Assembly (NCBI GenBank): GCA_015523575.1
Contig: WAJZ01000019.1
Coordinates: 1-11,754 of the forward strand
Reading direction: 5' to 3'
Length of the DNA stretch: 11,754 nucleotides
Source of the DNA: Candidatus Hestiella acidicharens
GTDB lineage: Archaea; Thermoproteota; Thermoprotei_A; Sulfolobales; Acidilobaceae
The notes beneath the pieces are model-generated. The model worked only from the letters and a program-made list of their open reading frames with translations. It did not search any database and was not told the DNA's origin. Made by a program: the position numbers and the translations under genes. Shown here piece by piece: positions 1-7,109 of the stretch (position 1 is its first letter; each line of letters begins with the position of its first letter).

Positions 1-21
1 GTTCAAATCCCGGCCGGTCCA
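1..21 (+). tRNA. 3' end of a tRNA gene (partial, cut by window edge)
   Basis: The first bases read as G53, a seven-base T loop (TTCAAAT), the 3' T-stem strand CCCGG, the 3' acceptor strand CCGGTCC and discriminator A73 at position 21. The next bases are CAT, so the CCA tail is not encoded and must be added after transcription. The implied 5' strands are CCGGG (T stem) and GGACCGG (acceptor). The anticodon lies outside the window, so the amino acid cannot be assigned. Confidence 0.85.
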
Positions 22-125
22 CATATGCAAAAATTATGTCCTAGTGAAAAGCAGCCAATACCTCAACAAGCATTATGAGGAACCATTAAGTTAGAAGGCT
101 AATTACCAAGTCGTCTAATCCTACT

Positions 126-133
126 CCAAAAAC
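126..133 (-). terminator. possible T-run terminator of the acetyltransferase gene
   Basis: Directly after the TAG stop at 134-136 the minus strand reads GTTTTTGG. Archaeal RNA polymerase can stop at U-rich runs without a hairpin, so this five-T run is a candidate. It is short and unsupported by structure. Confidence 0.2.
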
Positions 134-712
134 CTAACCTAAATCATCCTTGACCATTACATAGGCATCTTCCCCATCCCTATAATAGCTACGTATAATC
201 CTTGCTTTTCTGAAGCCGAACTTCTCATAAAGGCTGATGGCATCATAATTAGACACCCTGACCTCGAGGTATACGGCATCAACGCCATATTTTGCCTTCA
301 TTAGCCTTATTGCCTCACCTAGCAAAGAAGATCCGATGCCCTTTTTTCTATGCTCTGGTAAGACAGCTATAGATATCACATGACCCACCTTATGGGATTC
401 TAAGAAAGTGCTCCTTATTGATTTTACAATAACGCCTAGCTTTCCCCTCCTCTCATATTTCACAAGTTCGTTTTCCTTACCATATAAAACCGGATCCCTT
501 GTATCCTCAACCCTGTTCATTATATAGCCCACTATACTACCCTTTATTTCGGCTACAAGAAAGAGATCACCCCATCTTTCTAAAATGTACTTATAGAAGC
601 CATACCAATAATTTTCTGGCAGGGTTCTCATGTTAACTTCCATGATACTAGAAATATCGCCTTCACTAGCACACCTTATTGTGGCTTGTAAGTTCCTGCC
701 ACCGTCCAGCAC
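134..712 (-). CDS. rimI: Ard1/RimI-type protein N-alpha-acetyltransferase (GNAT)
   Basis: A GNAT-fold enzyme of 192 residues that should transfer acetyl from acetyl-CoA to protein N-termini in the cytoplasm. The acetyl-CoA loop R-x-x-G-x-G is at residues 122-127 (RKKGIG), after the HVISIAVLPE strand. The family block VRVSNYDAISLYEKFGF is at 151-167 and YYRDGEDAYVM at 176-186. Compared from memory with Sulfolobus Ard1, the functional residues E35, H88 and E127 correspond to E33 (in LPENYW), H111 and E150 here, so the enzyme looks active. The stretch between NRVE and GHVISIAVL is about 25 residues longer than in Sulfolobus Ard1. The start is GTG at 712: an in-frame TGA lies two codons upstream, the only ATGs are inside the conserved domain, and GGTGA (716-720) precedes it at a short spacing of three bases. 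It is divergent from coaBC. The family is sure; exact substrate preference is not. Confidence 0.93.
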   Translation of the reverse strand: MLDGGRNLQATIRCASEGDISSIMEVNMRTLPENYWYGFYKYILERWGDLFLVAEIKGSIVGYIMNRVEDTRDPVLYGKENELVKYERRGKLGVIVKSIRSTFLESHKVGHVISIAVLPEHRKKGIGSSLLGEAIRLMKAKYGVDAVYLEVRVSNYDAISLYEKFGFRKARIIRSYYRDGEDAYVMVKDDLG

Positions 713-746
713 TTTTCACCGCCAATATTACTTGAACTTAACGTCA

Positions 747-754
747 TTTAAAGC
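747..754 (-). promoter_or_regulatory. candidate TATA box for the acetyltransferase
   Basis: On the minus strand this reads GCTTTAAA. A start of transcription about 26 bases downstream would fall near 724, giving a leader of roughly 12 bases that still contains the GGTGA ribosome site at 716-720. Position and composition fit an archaeal promoter, but there is no experimental support. Confidence 0.4.
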
Positions 755-800
755 TGTATATTAAGGAATTATAGACATTTATTTGCCGACCCTATGGAAT

Positions 801-826
801 CCCATATATAGAACCTTTGTATAAAG
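801..826 (+). promoter_or_regulatory. candidate promoter of the coaBC-nadE operon
   Basis: Two TATA-like elements lie upstream of coaBC: CATATATAG (803-811) and TGTATAAAG (819-827). The second would place the transcription start near 849, just upstream of the GGTG ribosome site at 861-864; the first would place it near 832. I cannot tell which is used. Confidence 0.4.
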
Positions 827-872
827 TTAAAATTTCCACTGCTTTCAGCTTTTATTTGTAGGTGCAAAAATC

Positions 873-2135
873 ATGGAAAACGATGAAGTATATCATCCAT
901 CATCAAGGATATTCAAGAGCTACAGCGATAGCCTGAGCGGAAAGTGCATAGTATTAGGAGTTACAGCAAGCATCTCCATATATAGATCCCTTGACACTGC
1001 AAGGTGGTTAATGAGAAGAGGAGCAATAGTCCAAACTATAATGACGCAGGAGTCTGCTAAATTCATAAACCCTGATATGTTTTATTGGGCAACTGGAGTC
1101 AGGCCAATTGTTAACCTAACAGGCGAAACAGAGCATATATCCTTAGCTAGCAGGTGTGATTCCATGCTAATAGCCCCAGCCACCCTTTCAACCATGTCCA
1201 AAATAGCCTACAGCATAAGTGATAATCCTGTCTCCTTAACTGCTATATCCTTTCTTGGCTTTAAAAAACCACTAGTACTTGTACCTGCCATGCACATAAA
1301 CATGATGAAAACAAAGCAATATGAAGAAATAGAAAAGAGAATTGTTGATAGTGGTATTTTTATTATAAATCCGTATTTTTCGGAAGACATCGCAAAATAC
1401 CCAGACCCCCAGTTTGTTGCGAGAGTATCTTCAGCACACACGCTAAGGGGTTATGATATGAAATCATTGAAGGTATTAGTTACAGCAGGTGCCACTAGAA
1501 ACTGGGTAGATGACATAAGGTTTATATCGAACCCTAGCTCCGGGAGAATGGGCATAGAGATTGCAATAGAAGCGTACTCTAGGGGGGCACAGGTAGAATT
1601 GCTTCATGGACACACAGAAGTTCAAGTTCCACATACCATACAATCTTACTACTGCGAGACCACAGAAGAGATGTCAAGAAAGATCAGAGAATTGACGGAA
1701 AAGAATCAGTATGATATAATAATTGGCGCTGCCGCTCCGGTTGACTTCGAGGTCGAGAACAGGTTTAAGGGTAAGCTAAGGAGTGAAAATAACTATGACA
1801 TAAAGCTCGTTGCATCAAAAAAGGTTCTAAATTCTATAGCGAAAAAACCTAAAGTTTTGATATCATTTGCTGCAGAATCCATTAATAATTGGAAGGAATT
1901 ATACAAAAAGGCAAGGGAAAAGATAGAGAAATACAAGGCTGATATGGTAGTTGCAAATCCTGCTAATATAAGTGACGTTGGCTTCTCAAGCCTTTATGAT
2001 AAGGTTGCTATAATACTTAAAGAAGGTCCCATAATAGACATTGATAAGACTTTAAAGGAAAACTTAGCAAGAATAATATTGGATAAGGCACTAAACATGG
2101 TTAAGGGTGTCTCTGATGAAGATAAGCATCAATGA
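873..2135 (+). CDS. coaBC: bifunctional phosphopantothenoylcysteine decarboxylase / phosphopantothenate-cysteine ligase
   Basis: A fused CoaC-CoaB protein of 420 residues making 4'-phosphopantetheine for coenzyme A. CoaC half: flavoprotein start GVTASIS (29-35), catalytic-type His88 in TEHISLA, IAPATLSTMSK (100-110), and PAMHINMM (138-145), where bacterial enzymes have PxMNxxMW. The bacterial active-site Cys region is replaced by EDIAKYP (171-177), resembling the EGKAKxP segment I recall from archaeal homologues. CoaB half: VTAGATRN (203-210), NPSSGRMG (220-227), AAAPVDF (286-292), KLRS (301-304, counterpart of the KIKK lysine loop) and ANPAN (361-365). The ATG at 873 has GGTG at 861-864, eight bases away. 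About 22 residues precede the flavoprotein fold. The last 20 bases overlap nadE, so the two are probably co-translated. Identification is secure; the His and lost-Cys changes are judged by recalled comparison. Confidence 0.95.
   Translation: MENDEVYHPSSRIFKSYSDSLSGKCIVLGVTASISIYRSLDTARWLMRRGAIVQTIMTQESAKFINPDMFYWATGVRPIVNLTGETEHISLASRCDSMLIAPATLSTMSKIAYSISDNPVSLTAISFLGFKKPLVLVPAMHINMMKTKQYEEIEKRIVDSGIFIINPYFSEDIAKYPDPQFVARVSSAHTLRGYDMKSLKVLVTAGATRNWVDDIRFISNPSSGRMGIEIAIEAYSRGAQVELLHGHTEVQVPHTIQSYYCETTEEMSRKIRELTEKNQYDIIIGAAAPVDFEVENRFKGKLRSENNYDIKLVASKKVLNSIAKKPKVLISFAAESINNWKELYKKAREKIEKYKADMVVANPANISDVGFSSLYDKVAIILKEGPIIDIDKTLKENLARIILDKALNMVKGVSDEDKHQ
2106..2109 (+). promoter_or_regulatory. 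Shine-Dalgarno site that sets the nadE start
   Basis: GGTG sits inside the end of coaBC, six bases before ATG 2116. The GTG at 2107 overlaps this site and so is an unlikely start; ATG 2137, just after the coaBC stop, lacks a well-placed site. Confidence 0.6.
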
Positions 2136-2937
2136 TATGGTTAACATAGATTATGACTATGCAAAAAATGCGATAAAAAGGTTCTTACGAGAAGAACTAG
2201 GCAATACTGGCCTCTCTGGCTACGTTATTGGGTTGAGCGGAGGCGTAGACTCGGCCCTCTCATATTTCTTGGCAACTGAAGCCGTTGGGAGCGATAAGGT
2301 ACTGGCGCTAATAATGCCAGACTCCTCAGTAACGCCAAAGGAAGATATAGAAGATGCCAAGGATCTGGTTAGAATAAAAGGTGGTCAGGTTCAAATAATC
2401 AATATTGATCCTATCGTAGAAGTATATAAATCAAGTATACCTATTTATGAGAAAAGCGATCTAGTACCAATAGGCAACATAAGGGCTAGGATTAGGATGT
2501 CACTACTATATTTTTATGCCAACAAGCTCAAAAGGCTTGTACTAGGGACTGGCGATAGAAGCGAAATAACTATAGGGTACTTCACGAAATATGGTGATGG
2601 TGGAGCCGATCTCCTACCGATCTCCAACTTATTAAAAACTCAGGTCAGAAGATTAGCATCAATGCTTGGAATACCTGAGAGAGTTGCATATAAACCAAGT
2701 AGCCCTAGGTTATGGGAGGACCAATTAGCAGAAAAAGAGCTTGGCGTTTCCTATGAAACTATAGATTTAATAATATACGGCCTGTTTGATAAGGGGCTTG
2801 ACATAGAAGAGTTCACTAAAATCACCGGTATCGATAAATCCGTTGTAGAAAGGGTATTAGAGCTTAATAGGAAAACTCAACACAAGAGACTACAACCTGC
2901 ATCAATACCCTTCAGGGATGTAATTAGATACCTCTAG
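2116..2937 (+). CDS. nadE: NH3-dependent NAD+ synthetase
   Basis: It converts nicotinate adenine dinucleotide to NAD+ with ATP and ammonia, through an adenylated intermediate. From ATG 2116 the protein has 273 residues. Motifs in order: ATP pyrophosphatase loop LSGGVDS (40-46), GNIRARIRM (120-128), GTGDRSE (144-150), YGDGGAD (159-165), and KPSSPRLWEDQ (193-203) followed by AEKELGVSY, the family's late substrate-binding block. There is no N-terminal carbon-nitrogen hydrolase domain, so it should use free ammonia and not glutamine. The length is normal for this short form. It overlaps coaBC by 20 bases and is likely translated from the same message. Longer (GTG 2107) and shorter (ATG 2137) starts are possible but fit the ribosome site less well. 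Confidence 0.95.
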   Translation: MKISINDMVNIDYDYAKNAIKRFLREELGNTGLSGYVIGLSGGVDSALSYFLATEAVGSDKVLALIMPDSSVTPKEDIEDAKDLVRIKGGQVQIINIDPIVEVYKSSIPIYEKSDLVPIGNIRARIRMSLLYFYANKLKRLVLGTGDRSEITIGYFTKYGDGGADLLPISNLLKTQVRRLASMLGIPERVAYKPSSPRLWEDQLAEKELGVSYETIDLIIYGLFDKGLDIEEFTKITGIDKSVVERVLELNRKTQHKRLQPASIPFRDVIRYL

Positions 2938-2959
2938 AATAGCTACATTTAACGCAACC

Positions 2960-3613
2960 TTATATGCCTAGGTTATTCTCAAACCCCTCCTCCCTAACCA
3001 CCCTGTAGAGGCCCCTGTTAATGATCTTTTCTACTAAGGTCTCCGATAACTCTATTATTTTCTCTGCTATGCTTATTTCCCTTAATAGCTCTTCCTCATA
3101 CTCTGCCCTAGCTTTTATCAAAAAATCCACGATCATCGGCAGCTCATTAAATGCTATTTTCCTAATTATATTCTTCTCTTCTACCCCAATCCTTTTCCTT
3201 CTAGATAGTTTGCTTAGTGTATTTAGTATATTTTCTGGGTCTAGGCTGTAGAACTGAACCTTAAGCAACTTTACTTTTGGATCATCCTCCCTGCCAGAGC
3301 TCCCTTCGTATTCATGTATTGCTTCTTCGAGAGATTTTTTATCTACCAAATCCCACCAATGCTGAGACTCAGACCTATAGGTAGTCCTTATTATTCCATA
3401 TTCTTTTTCTAATCTTGCAAGCAGAGGGACCGGATTGTAATCAAGCCCATATTTGGCAAGCAAGTCCTTCACATCCCTCGTTTCAAAATCTCCTAGTTTT
3501 GCCCTTCCCACAATCCTAGAAGAGTCCAAGAGGGCCCTAAGCACATAATATCCTCTATCTCTGTATTTTGACAGAAAACCCCTTATGCTCTTCGGGCCCT
3601 CACTATAATCCAA
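2960..3613 (-). CDS. uncharacterised protein, likely winged-helix N-terminus and helical C-terminus
   Basis: I do not recognise this 217-residue protein. Residues about 20-100 look like a winged helix-turn-helix: helices around RGYYVLRALLD and FETRDVKDLLAKYGL, a helix PVPLLARLEKEYG, then a strand/wing segment IIRTTYRSESQHWWDLVD. A charged linker (103-113) follows, then an almost wholly helical tail (about 125-205) rich in Glu, Lys, Leu and Ile that could form a coiled coil. No signal peptide or membrane segment is visible. The TTG start at 3613 is supported by GGTGA (3621-3625) seven bases upstream. It is convergent with nadE (22 bases apart) and divergent from the ABC exporter, so a transcriptional regulator is one possibility; DNA binding is inferred only from the fold guess. 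Codon use matches its neighbours. Confidence 0.8.
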   Translation of the reverse strand: MDYSEGPKSIRGFLSKYRDRGYYVLRALLDSSRIVGRAKLGDFETRDVKDLLAKYGLDYNPVPLLARLEKEYGIIRTTYRSESQHWWDLVDKKSLEEAIHEYEGSSGREDDPKVKLLKVQFYSLDPENILNTLSKLSRRKRIGVEEKNIIRKIAFNELPMIVDFLIKARAEYEEELLREISIAEKIIELSETLVEKIINRGLYRVVREEGFENNLGI

Positions 3614-3650
3614 ACGACGCTCACCACTCTGCGCATTAACGCTAATAATT

Positions 3651-3662
3651 TTTAGATATACC
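3651..3662. promoter_or_regulatory. candidate TATA element shared by divergent promoters
   Basis: The sequence TTTAGATATACC lies in the roughly 70-base gap between the minus-strand winged-helix gene and the plus-strand ABC operon. GATATAC on one strand and GTATATC on the other both resemble a TATA box. Its centre near 3657 predicts starts near 3631 (minus) and 3683 (plus), matching a short leader for one gene and an almost leaderless ATG 3686 for the other. Confidence 0.35.
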
Positions 3663-3685
3663 AGAGGATATTAGTGGTATACATA

Positions 3686-4468
3686 ATGAAGACAAAGGTA
3701 GAGGTTCCGATGGACAATAATACCGATGGCAATAAATATGTAATAGATGCCCAAAACATATATAAAAAAATAGGAAAAAAAGATGTCTTAAAAGGGGTTA
3801 ACCTCTTAGTCAACTATGGAGAAATTCATGTACTCGCTGGTCATAATGGGGCTGGTAAGACGACCTTCTTCAGGATATTGATAGGCTTGTTGCGATACGA
3901 CTCTGGCACCTTAAGGGTATTAGGACTTGACCCATACAAGTCCAGGCAAGAGGTTAGCAAGAGGTTGGGATATGTGCCGGAAGACTCGTCACCTTATGAG
4001 AGGTTAACAGGATATGAGAACTTAAAGGTCTACGCACTAATATATAGTGATGGAAATGAAGAAATCGCTGAAAGATATGTAGAGAGAGGTATCAAGATCT
4101 CAGGTTTGAAAGATAAGGACTTGTCTAGAAAAGCTGGAGAGTATAGCAACGGCATGAAAAAAAGGCTACTTATAGCAAGGGCGTTGATGCACTCTCCTAA
4201 ACTCGTACTTCTAGATGAGCCTACTAATGGATTAGATGTGTTCTCTGCATATAATATTAGAAAGTTGATAAAATCTATGGCCTCTTCTGGCACTACTTTT
4301 TTGATATCGACTCACAACATGTCTGAAGCGGAAATGCTAGCAAGTAAGGTATCTTTTATAGCACATGGCCTAGTAATATATACGGGTTCGGTTAAATCTG
4401 CTATAGAAGAATTCGCTTCAGTAAACCTAGAGGAGGCATTTATTAAGGCTGTAGGCGAAAGAGAGTGA
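3686..4468 (+). CDS. ABC transporter ATP-binding protein (ABC-2 exporter type)
   Basis: The cytoplasmic ATPase of a two-gene exporter; it hydrolyses ATP to drive the membrane partner encoded next. From ATG 3686 it has 260 residues. Walker A GHNGAGKT is at 52-59, the Q-loop region reads YVPED with Glu99 where Gln is usual, the signature is the variant YSNGM (153-157) in place of LSGGQ, Walker B is LVLLDEP with D177 and E178, TNGLD follows as the D-loop, and the switch His is H210 in STHNMSEAE. This DrrA/CcmA/NatA-like subfamily is common beside ABC-2 permeases. The start is uncertain: GTG 3674 is longer, ATG 3710 has GAGGT at 3701-3705, and ATG 3686 fits the TATA position as a nearly leaderless start. 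Its stop overlaps the permease start as GTGA. The substrate is not evident. Confidence 0.93.
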   Translation: MKTKVEVPMDNNTDGNKYVIDAQNIYKKIGKKDVLKGVNLLVNYGEIHVLAGHNGAGKTTFFRILIGLLRYDSGTLRVLGLDPYKSRQEVSKRLGYVPEDSSPYERLTGYENLKVYALIYSDGNEEIAERYVERGIKISGLKDKDLSRKAGEYSNGMKKRLLIARALMHSPKLVLLDEPTNGLDVFSAYNIRKLIKSMASSGTTFLISTHNMSEAEMLASKVSFIAHGLVIYTGSVKSAIEEFASVNLEEAFIKAVGERE

Positions 4469-5670
4469 AATCAAAGGCTTTGATATGGAAGGAACTTCTA
4501 GACCTGAGCAGGGATAAGAGGACGCTAGCGGTAATGATAATAATACCATTTATTGGTCTTCCAGCAATGGCATTAGTAACGACCGGTTTATCGTCAACAC
4601 AGACTACAACTGTTTATATCGAAGTCCTAGATAACAAATCTCTGTACATAGCCAAGTTCATTTCAAGCCAAGTAATGGAACTCTCAAAGCAATATGGACT
4701 AAGGGTTAACGTGACCATTTCAAATGGCCCACCAAAGAGCATCTATAATATACTCCTAGTAATTCCTAAAGGGTTCTATAAGAACATAACATACATAAAT
4801 GGTATTGGAACCCTTTACTTGAAAAGTTTGGTTGGCAGCGTTCAGAGCTCTGAGGTTAAATCAATAATAGAAAATGTTATAGGAGAGGTGAAGGAAAGCG
4901 TAGTTGTTAACAGGGTAAAGATCCTAGCCAACAAGTCTGGCATAAATGCCACGCCATACAACGTGTTAAATCCGATTTCTATTTCTAGCGGTTACTATTT
5001 GCCTAGTGGAAGTCCAGCACCCGTATCTCAAGTAAAGCTTTCATATACAGCAAGGCTCTTGGAGTTTTCTCTGTTTTTCGTAGCAAACCCAGCCATAATA
5101 TTAATGGGAGATAGTGTTTTAGGTGAAAAGGAGAGAAAGACAATAGAAACGCTGCTGGCAACGCCAGCCTCGAAAACCAGTATTATAATTGGAAAGCTTT
5201 CTGCCTCCGTCGCAATAGGCCTAGTTACAGCCATTGCTGACAGCGCAGGTGTTATATTATACCTTTCCATGATATCACCAGGGAGCCTAAAGCTAACCCC
5301 AGGCCTTATAGGAGTTAACCTAGCCGTCAGCGCCCTCCTAGTCATAATGTCTGCTGCAATAATTACCCCGGCCATATTAAGGAGTTCTAGCATTAGATCG
5401 GCTCAATCGGTTTCTTACCTCTTAATGATGGTTGCCCTAGGAATATATTTTAGTGCACTTTTTATAGACTTTCAGAGGCTACCTTACTACGTTCAAGGAA
5501 TACTTATGGTAATACCATTTACACAGGCAGCGCTTGCCCTGCAGAACTTTGTTCTTGGACAATATGTACTTATGGCAACAAACCTAGTTATAATGGTAGG
5601 ATTTATATTACTAGGAATTTTCATTTCGATTAAATCGTTTAACACAGAAAGGCTGATCCTGAGTAAATAA
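4465..5670 (+). CDS. ABC-2 family exporter permease, NatB-like
   Basis: The membrane subunit partnering the ATPase immediately upstream; the genes share GTGA (4465-4468), giving translational coupling. The protein has 401 residues. A cytoplasmic start (KALIWKELLDLSRDKRT) leads to a first membrane segment at about 21-43, then an extracytoplasmic loop of about 150 residues, and further membrane segments at about 200-218, 240-268, 280-303, 316-335, 342-362 and 368-390. The cytoplasmic element GEKERKTIETLLATPAS (220-236) is the hallmark of NatB/YhaP-type ABC-2 permeases. The layout suggests export, but neither Na+ nor any other substrate can be named. The large loop holds five N-X-S/T sequons (N57, N82, N107, N156, N161), and none occurs elsewhere in the protein, consistent with an exterior, glycosylated loop. 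Confidence 0.9.
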   Translation: MKSKALIWKELLDLSRDKRTLAVMIIIPFIGLPAMALVTTGLSSTQTTTVYIEVLDNKSLYIAKFISSQVMELSKQYGLRVNVTISNGPPKSIYNILLVIPKGFYKNITYINGIGTLYLKSLVGSVQSSEVKSIIENVIGEVKESVVVNRVKILANKSGINATPYNVLNPISISSGYYLPSGSPAPVSQVKLSYTARLLEFSLFFVANPAIILMGDSVLGEKERKTIETLLATPASKTSIIIGKLSASVAIGLVTAIADSAGVILYLSMISPGSLKLTPGLIGVNLAVSALLVIMSAAIITPAILRSSSIRSAQSVSYLLMMVALGIYFSALFIDFQRLPYYVQGILMVIPFTQAALALQNFVLGQYVLMATNLVIMVGFILLGIFISIKSFNTERLILSK

Positions 5671-5673
5671 AAA

Positions 5674-7047
5674 CTAAGGTCTTGCCTTCCTAGGCTTTAT
5701 TATTTCTTTTGGAGCCTTCTCAAAAGGCTCTAAGTACTTTCTCAAAACCTTCGGCACCACAACGGAGCCGTCTGGAAGCTGATAGTTCTCCATTATAGCA
5801 GTTATAACCCTTGTAGAGGCTATACCGGTGCTGTTCAGCGTATGCACATAATCCCTTACCATGCCTTTTCTTCTGATTAGTCTTATGTTTAGCCTATATG
5901 CCTGCCAATCGGTGCAATTGCTTGCACTCACCATTTCTCTAAACTTTCCTTGGGATGGCATCCAGACCTCAAGGTCATACTTCTTCGTTGCACATGCACC
6001 TAGGTCACCTGAGGCTATGTTAACTATCCTATAAGGTAGCCCTAGTTCCCTAAAGATCTCTTCAGCATTGCCTATTATTTCCTCATGGTACTTTTTACTC
6101 TCTTCTGGTAGTGAAAAGACAAACTGCTCAACCTTATGGAACTGATGTACCCTAAATATTCCTTTAAGATCCCTATTTCCAGCCCCTGCTTCTTTCCTAA
6201 AAGCTGGACTGAAGCCCACGTATTTTTTTGGTAGCTCGTCATCATATATCTCTTCGTTATAGTATAGCGCTGCTATTGGGTGCTCAGCTGTTGCAATCAT
6301 ATAAAGATCTTCTCCTTCTATTTTATATATGGCATCCTTAAATGTCTCTAGGTCTATTACAGAGTTTATTACTCCATACCTCAGCATATATGGCGGTAAA
6401 ACAAGGCTATAGCCTTTAGATGTAAGCCTATCGATAGCAAACAGGAGAAGAGAAAAGTCAAGCCAGACTATATCATCAAATAAATAATAAAACCTTGAAG
6501 AAGAAACTTCACCTGCCTTTAACGTGTCTGCTAGCTTCAATACATTCTCTAACATATCAGCATGACCTACTGGTTTGAAATCTATGACCTCATAGTTGGG
6601 AGTAAAGCCATATTTTTCAGTTTGCTCCTCGAAGGAAGTAACGTAACCCCTATAGACCTTTGGCTTTCCCCAAAATCTAATAGGAATTGATGCATCTTCA
6701 TCACCAACAGGCACATCGTCCTCTACAATATTTGGTAAGCTCCTGAGCGTCTTCATTCTCTCTTCTTCAATTGCCCTCAGCTCTCTTTCGGCTTCCTCTA
6801 ACTTATTCTTTAGGCTTCTAGCCTCTTCTATAAGCTTCTTCTTCTCCTCTCCTCTTGCTTTTGTGATCTTAGAGCTAACGACATTATGGCGATGCCTAAG
6901 CTCATTAATTTTAGTTAGTATTGCCCTCCACTTACTATCTAGGGCTACAGCACTATCGACTATAGAAGGTTCTAGTTGCCTCTTCTTTATATGCTCCTTT
7001 AAGACCTCAGGCTCATTCCTCACCAATTCCAGTATAGACCAGGGCAT
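5674..7047 (-). CDS. serS: seryl-tRNA synthetase (class II)
   Basis: It attaches serine to tRNA-Ser. From ATG 7047 the protein has 457 residues. An N-terminal coiled-coil arm (about 33-105) for the long variable arm of tRNA-Ser precedes the catalytic domain. [11 protein letters not shown] (252-262) is the counterpart of the TAEVP active-site segment. Motif 2 includes FRKEAGAG and [12 protein letters not shown] (283-307), then [16 protein letters not shown] (374-389) and motif 3 with STGIASTR and AIMENYQ (406-423). The ASTR form is what I associate with crenarchaeal enzymes. It is the common SerRS and not the rare methanogen type. GTG 7053 lies in frame two codons upstream, but the GGGGAG ribosome site runs right up to it and is better spaced for ATG 7047. 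It is convergent with the permease (three-base gap) and lies 62 bases downstream of aglB with its own candidate promoter. Confidence 0.97.
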   Translation of the reverse strand: MPWSILELVRNEPEVLKEHIKKRQLEPSIVDSAVALDSKWRAILTKINELRHRHNVVSSKITKARGEEKKKLIEEARSLKNKLEEAERELRAIEEERMKTLRSLPNIVEDDVPVGDEDASIPIRFWGKPKVYRGYVTSFEEQTEKYGFTPNYEVIDFKPVGHADMLENVLKLADTLKAGEVSSSRFYYLFDDIVWLDFSLLLFAIDRLTSKGYSLVLPPYMLRYGVINSVIDLETFKDAIYKIEGEDLYMIATAEHPIAALYYNEEIYDDELPKKYVGFSPAFRKEAGAGNRDLKGIFRVHQFHKVEQFVFSLPEESKKYHEEIIGNAEEIFRELGLPYRIVNIASGDLGACATKKYDLEVWMPSQGKFREMVSASNCTDWQAYRLNIRLIRRKGMVRDYVHTLNSTGIASTRVITAIMENYQLPDGSVVVPKVLRKYLEPFEKAPKEIIKPRKARP

Positions 7048-7067
7048 CTTCACTCCCCTTTTTTGCT

Positions 7068-7087
7068 CTTTATAAGATTTTTAAACG
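7068..7087 (-). promoter_or_regulatory. candidate serS promoter between aglB and serS
   Basis: The minus strand contains TTTAAAAA and, a few bases on, TTATAAAG, both TATA-like. The first predicts transcription starting near 7056 and the second near 7046, so serS probably has a very short or absent leader and can be expressed independently of aglB. Confidence 0.45.
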
Positions 7088-7109
7088 CTTAATAAAATGA
7101 GGTTTTCCA

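Noticed and set aside
61..80. Inverted repeat CCTCA / TGAGG with a ten-base loop after the tRNA
   Set aside because: A five-base stem with no following T run is too weak to call a terminator or RNA gene.
1..133. Integration site or mobile element next to the tRNA
   Set aside because: There is no integrase gene, no second copy of the tRNA 3' end in the window, and the neighbouring genes are ordinary housekeeping genes.
1208..1441. Antisense open frame inside coaBC
   Set aside because: It lies wholly within a gene with clear family motifs, has no recognisable protein features and no ribosome site that I can see.
5028..5393. Antisense 121-codon open frame inside the permease gene
   Set aside because: The sense frame encodes the ABC-2 hallmark and membrane segments; the antisense frame is a by-product of its codon use.
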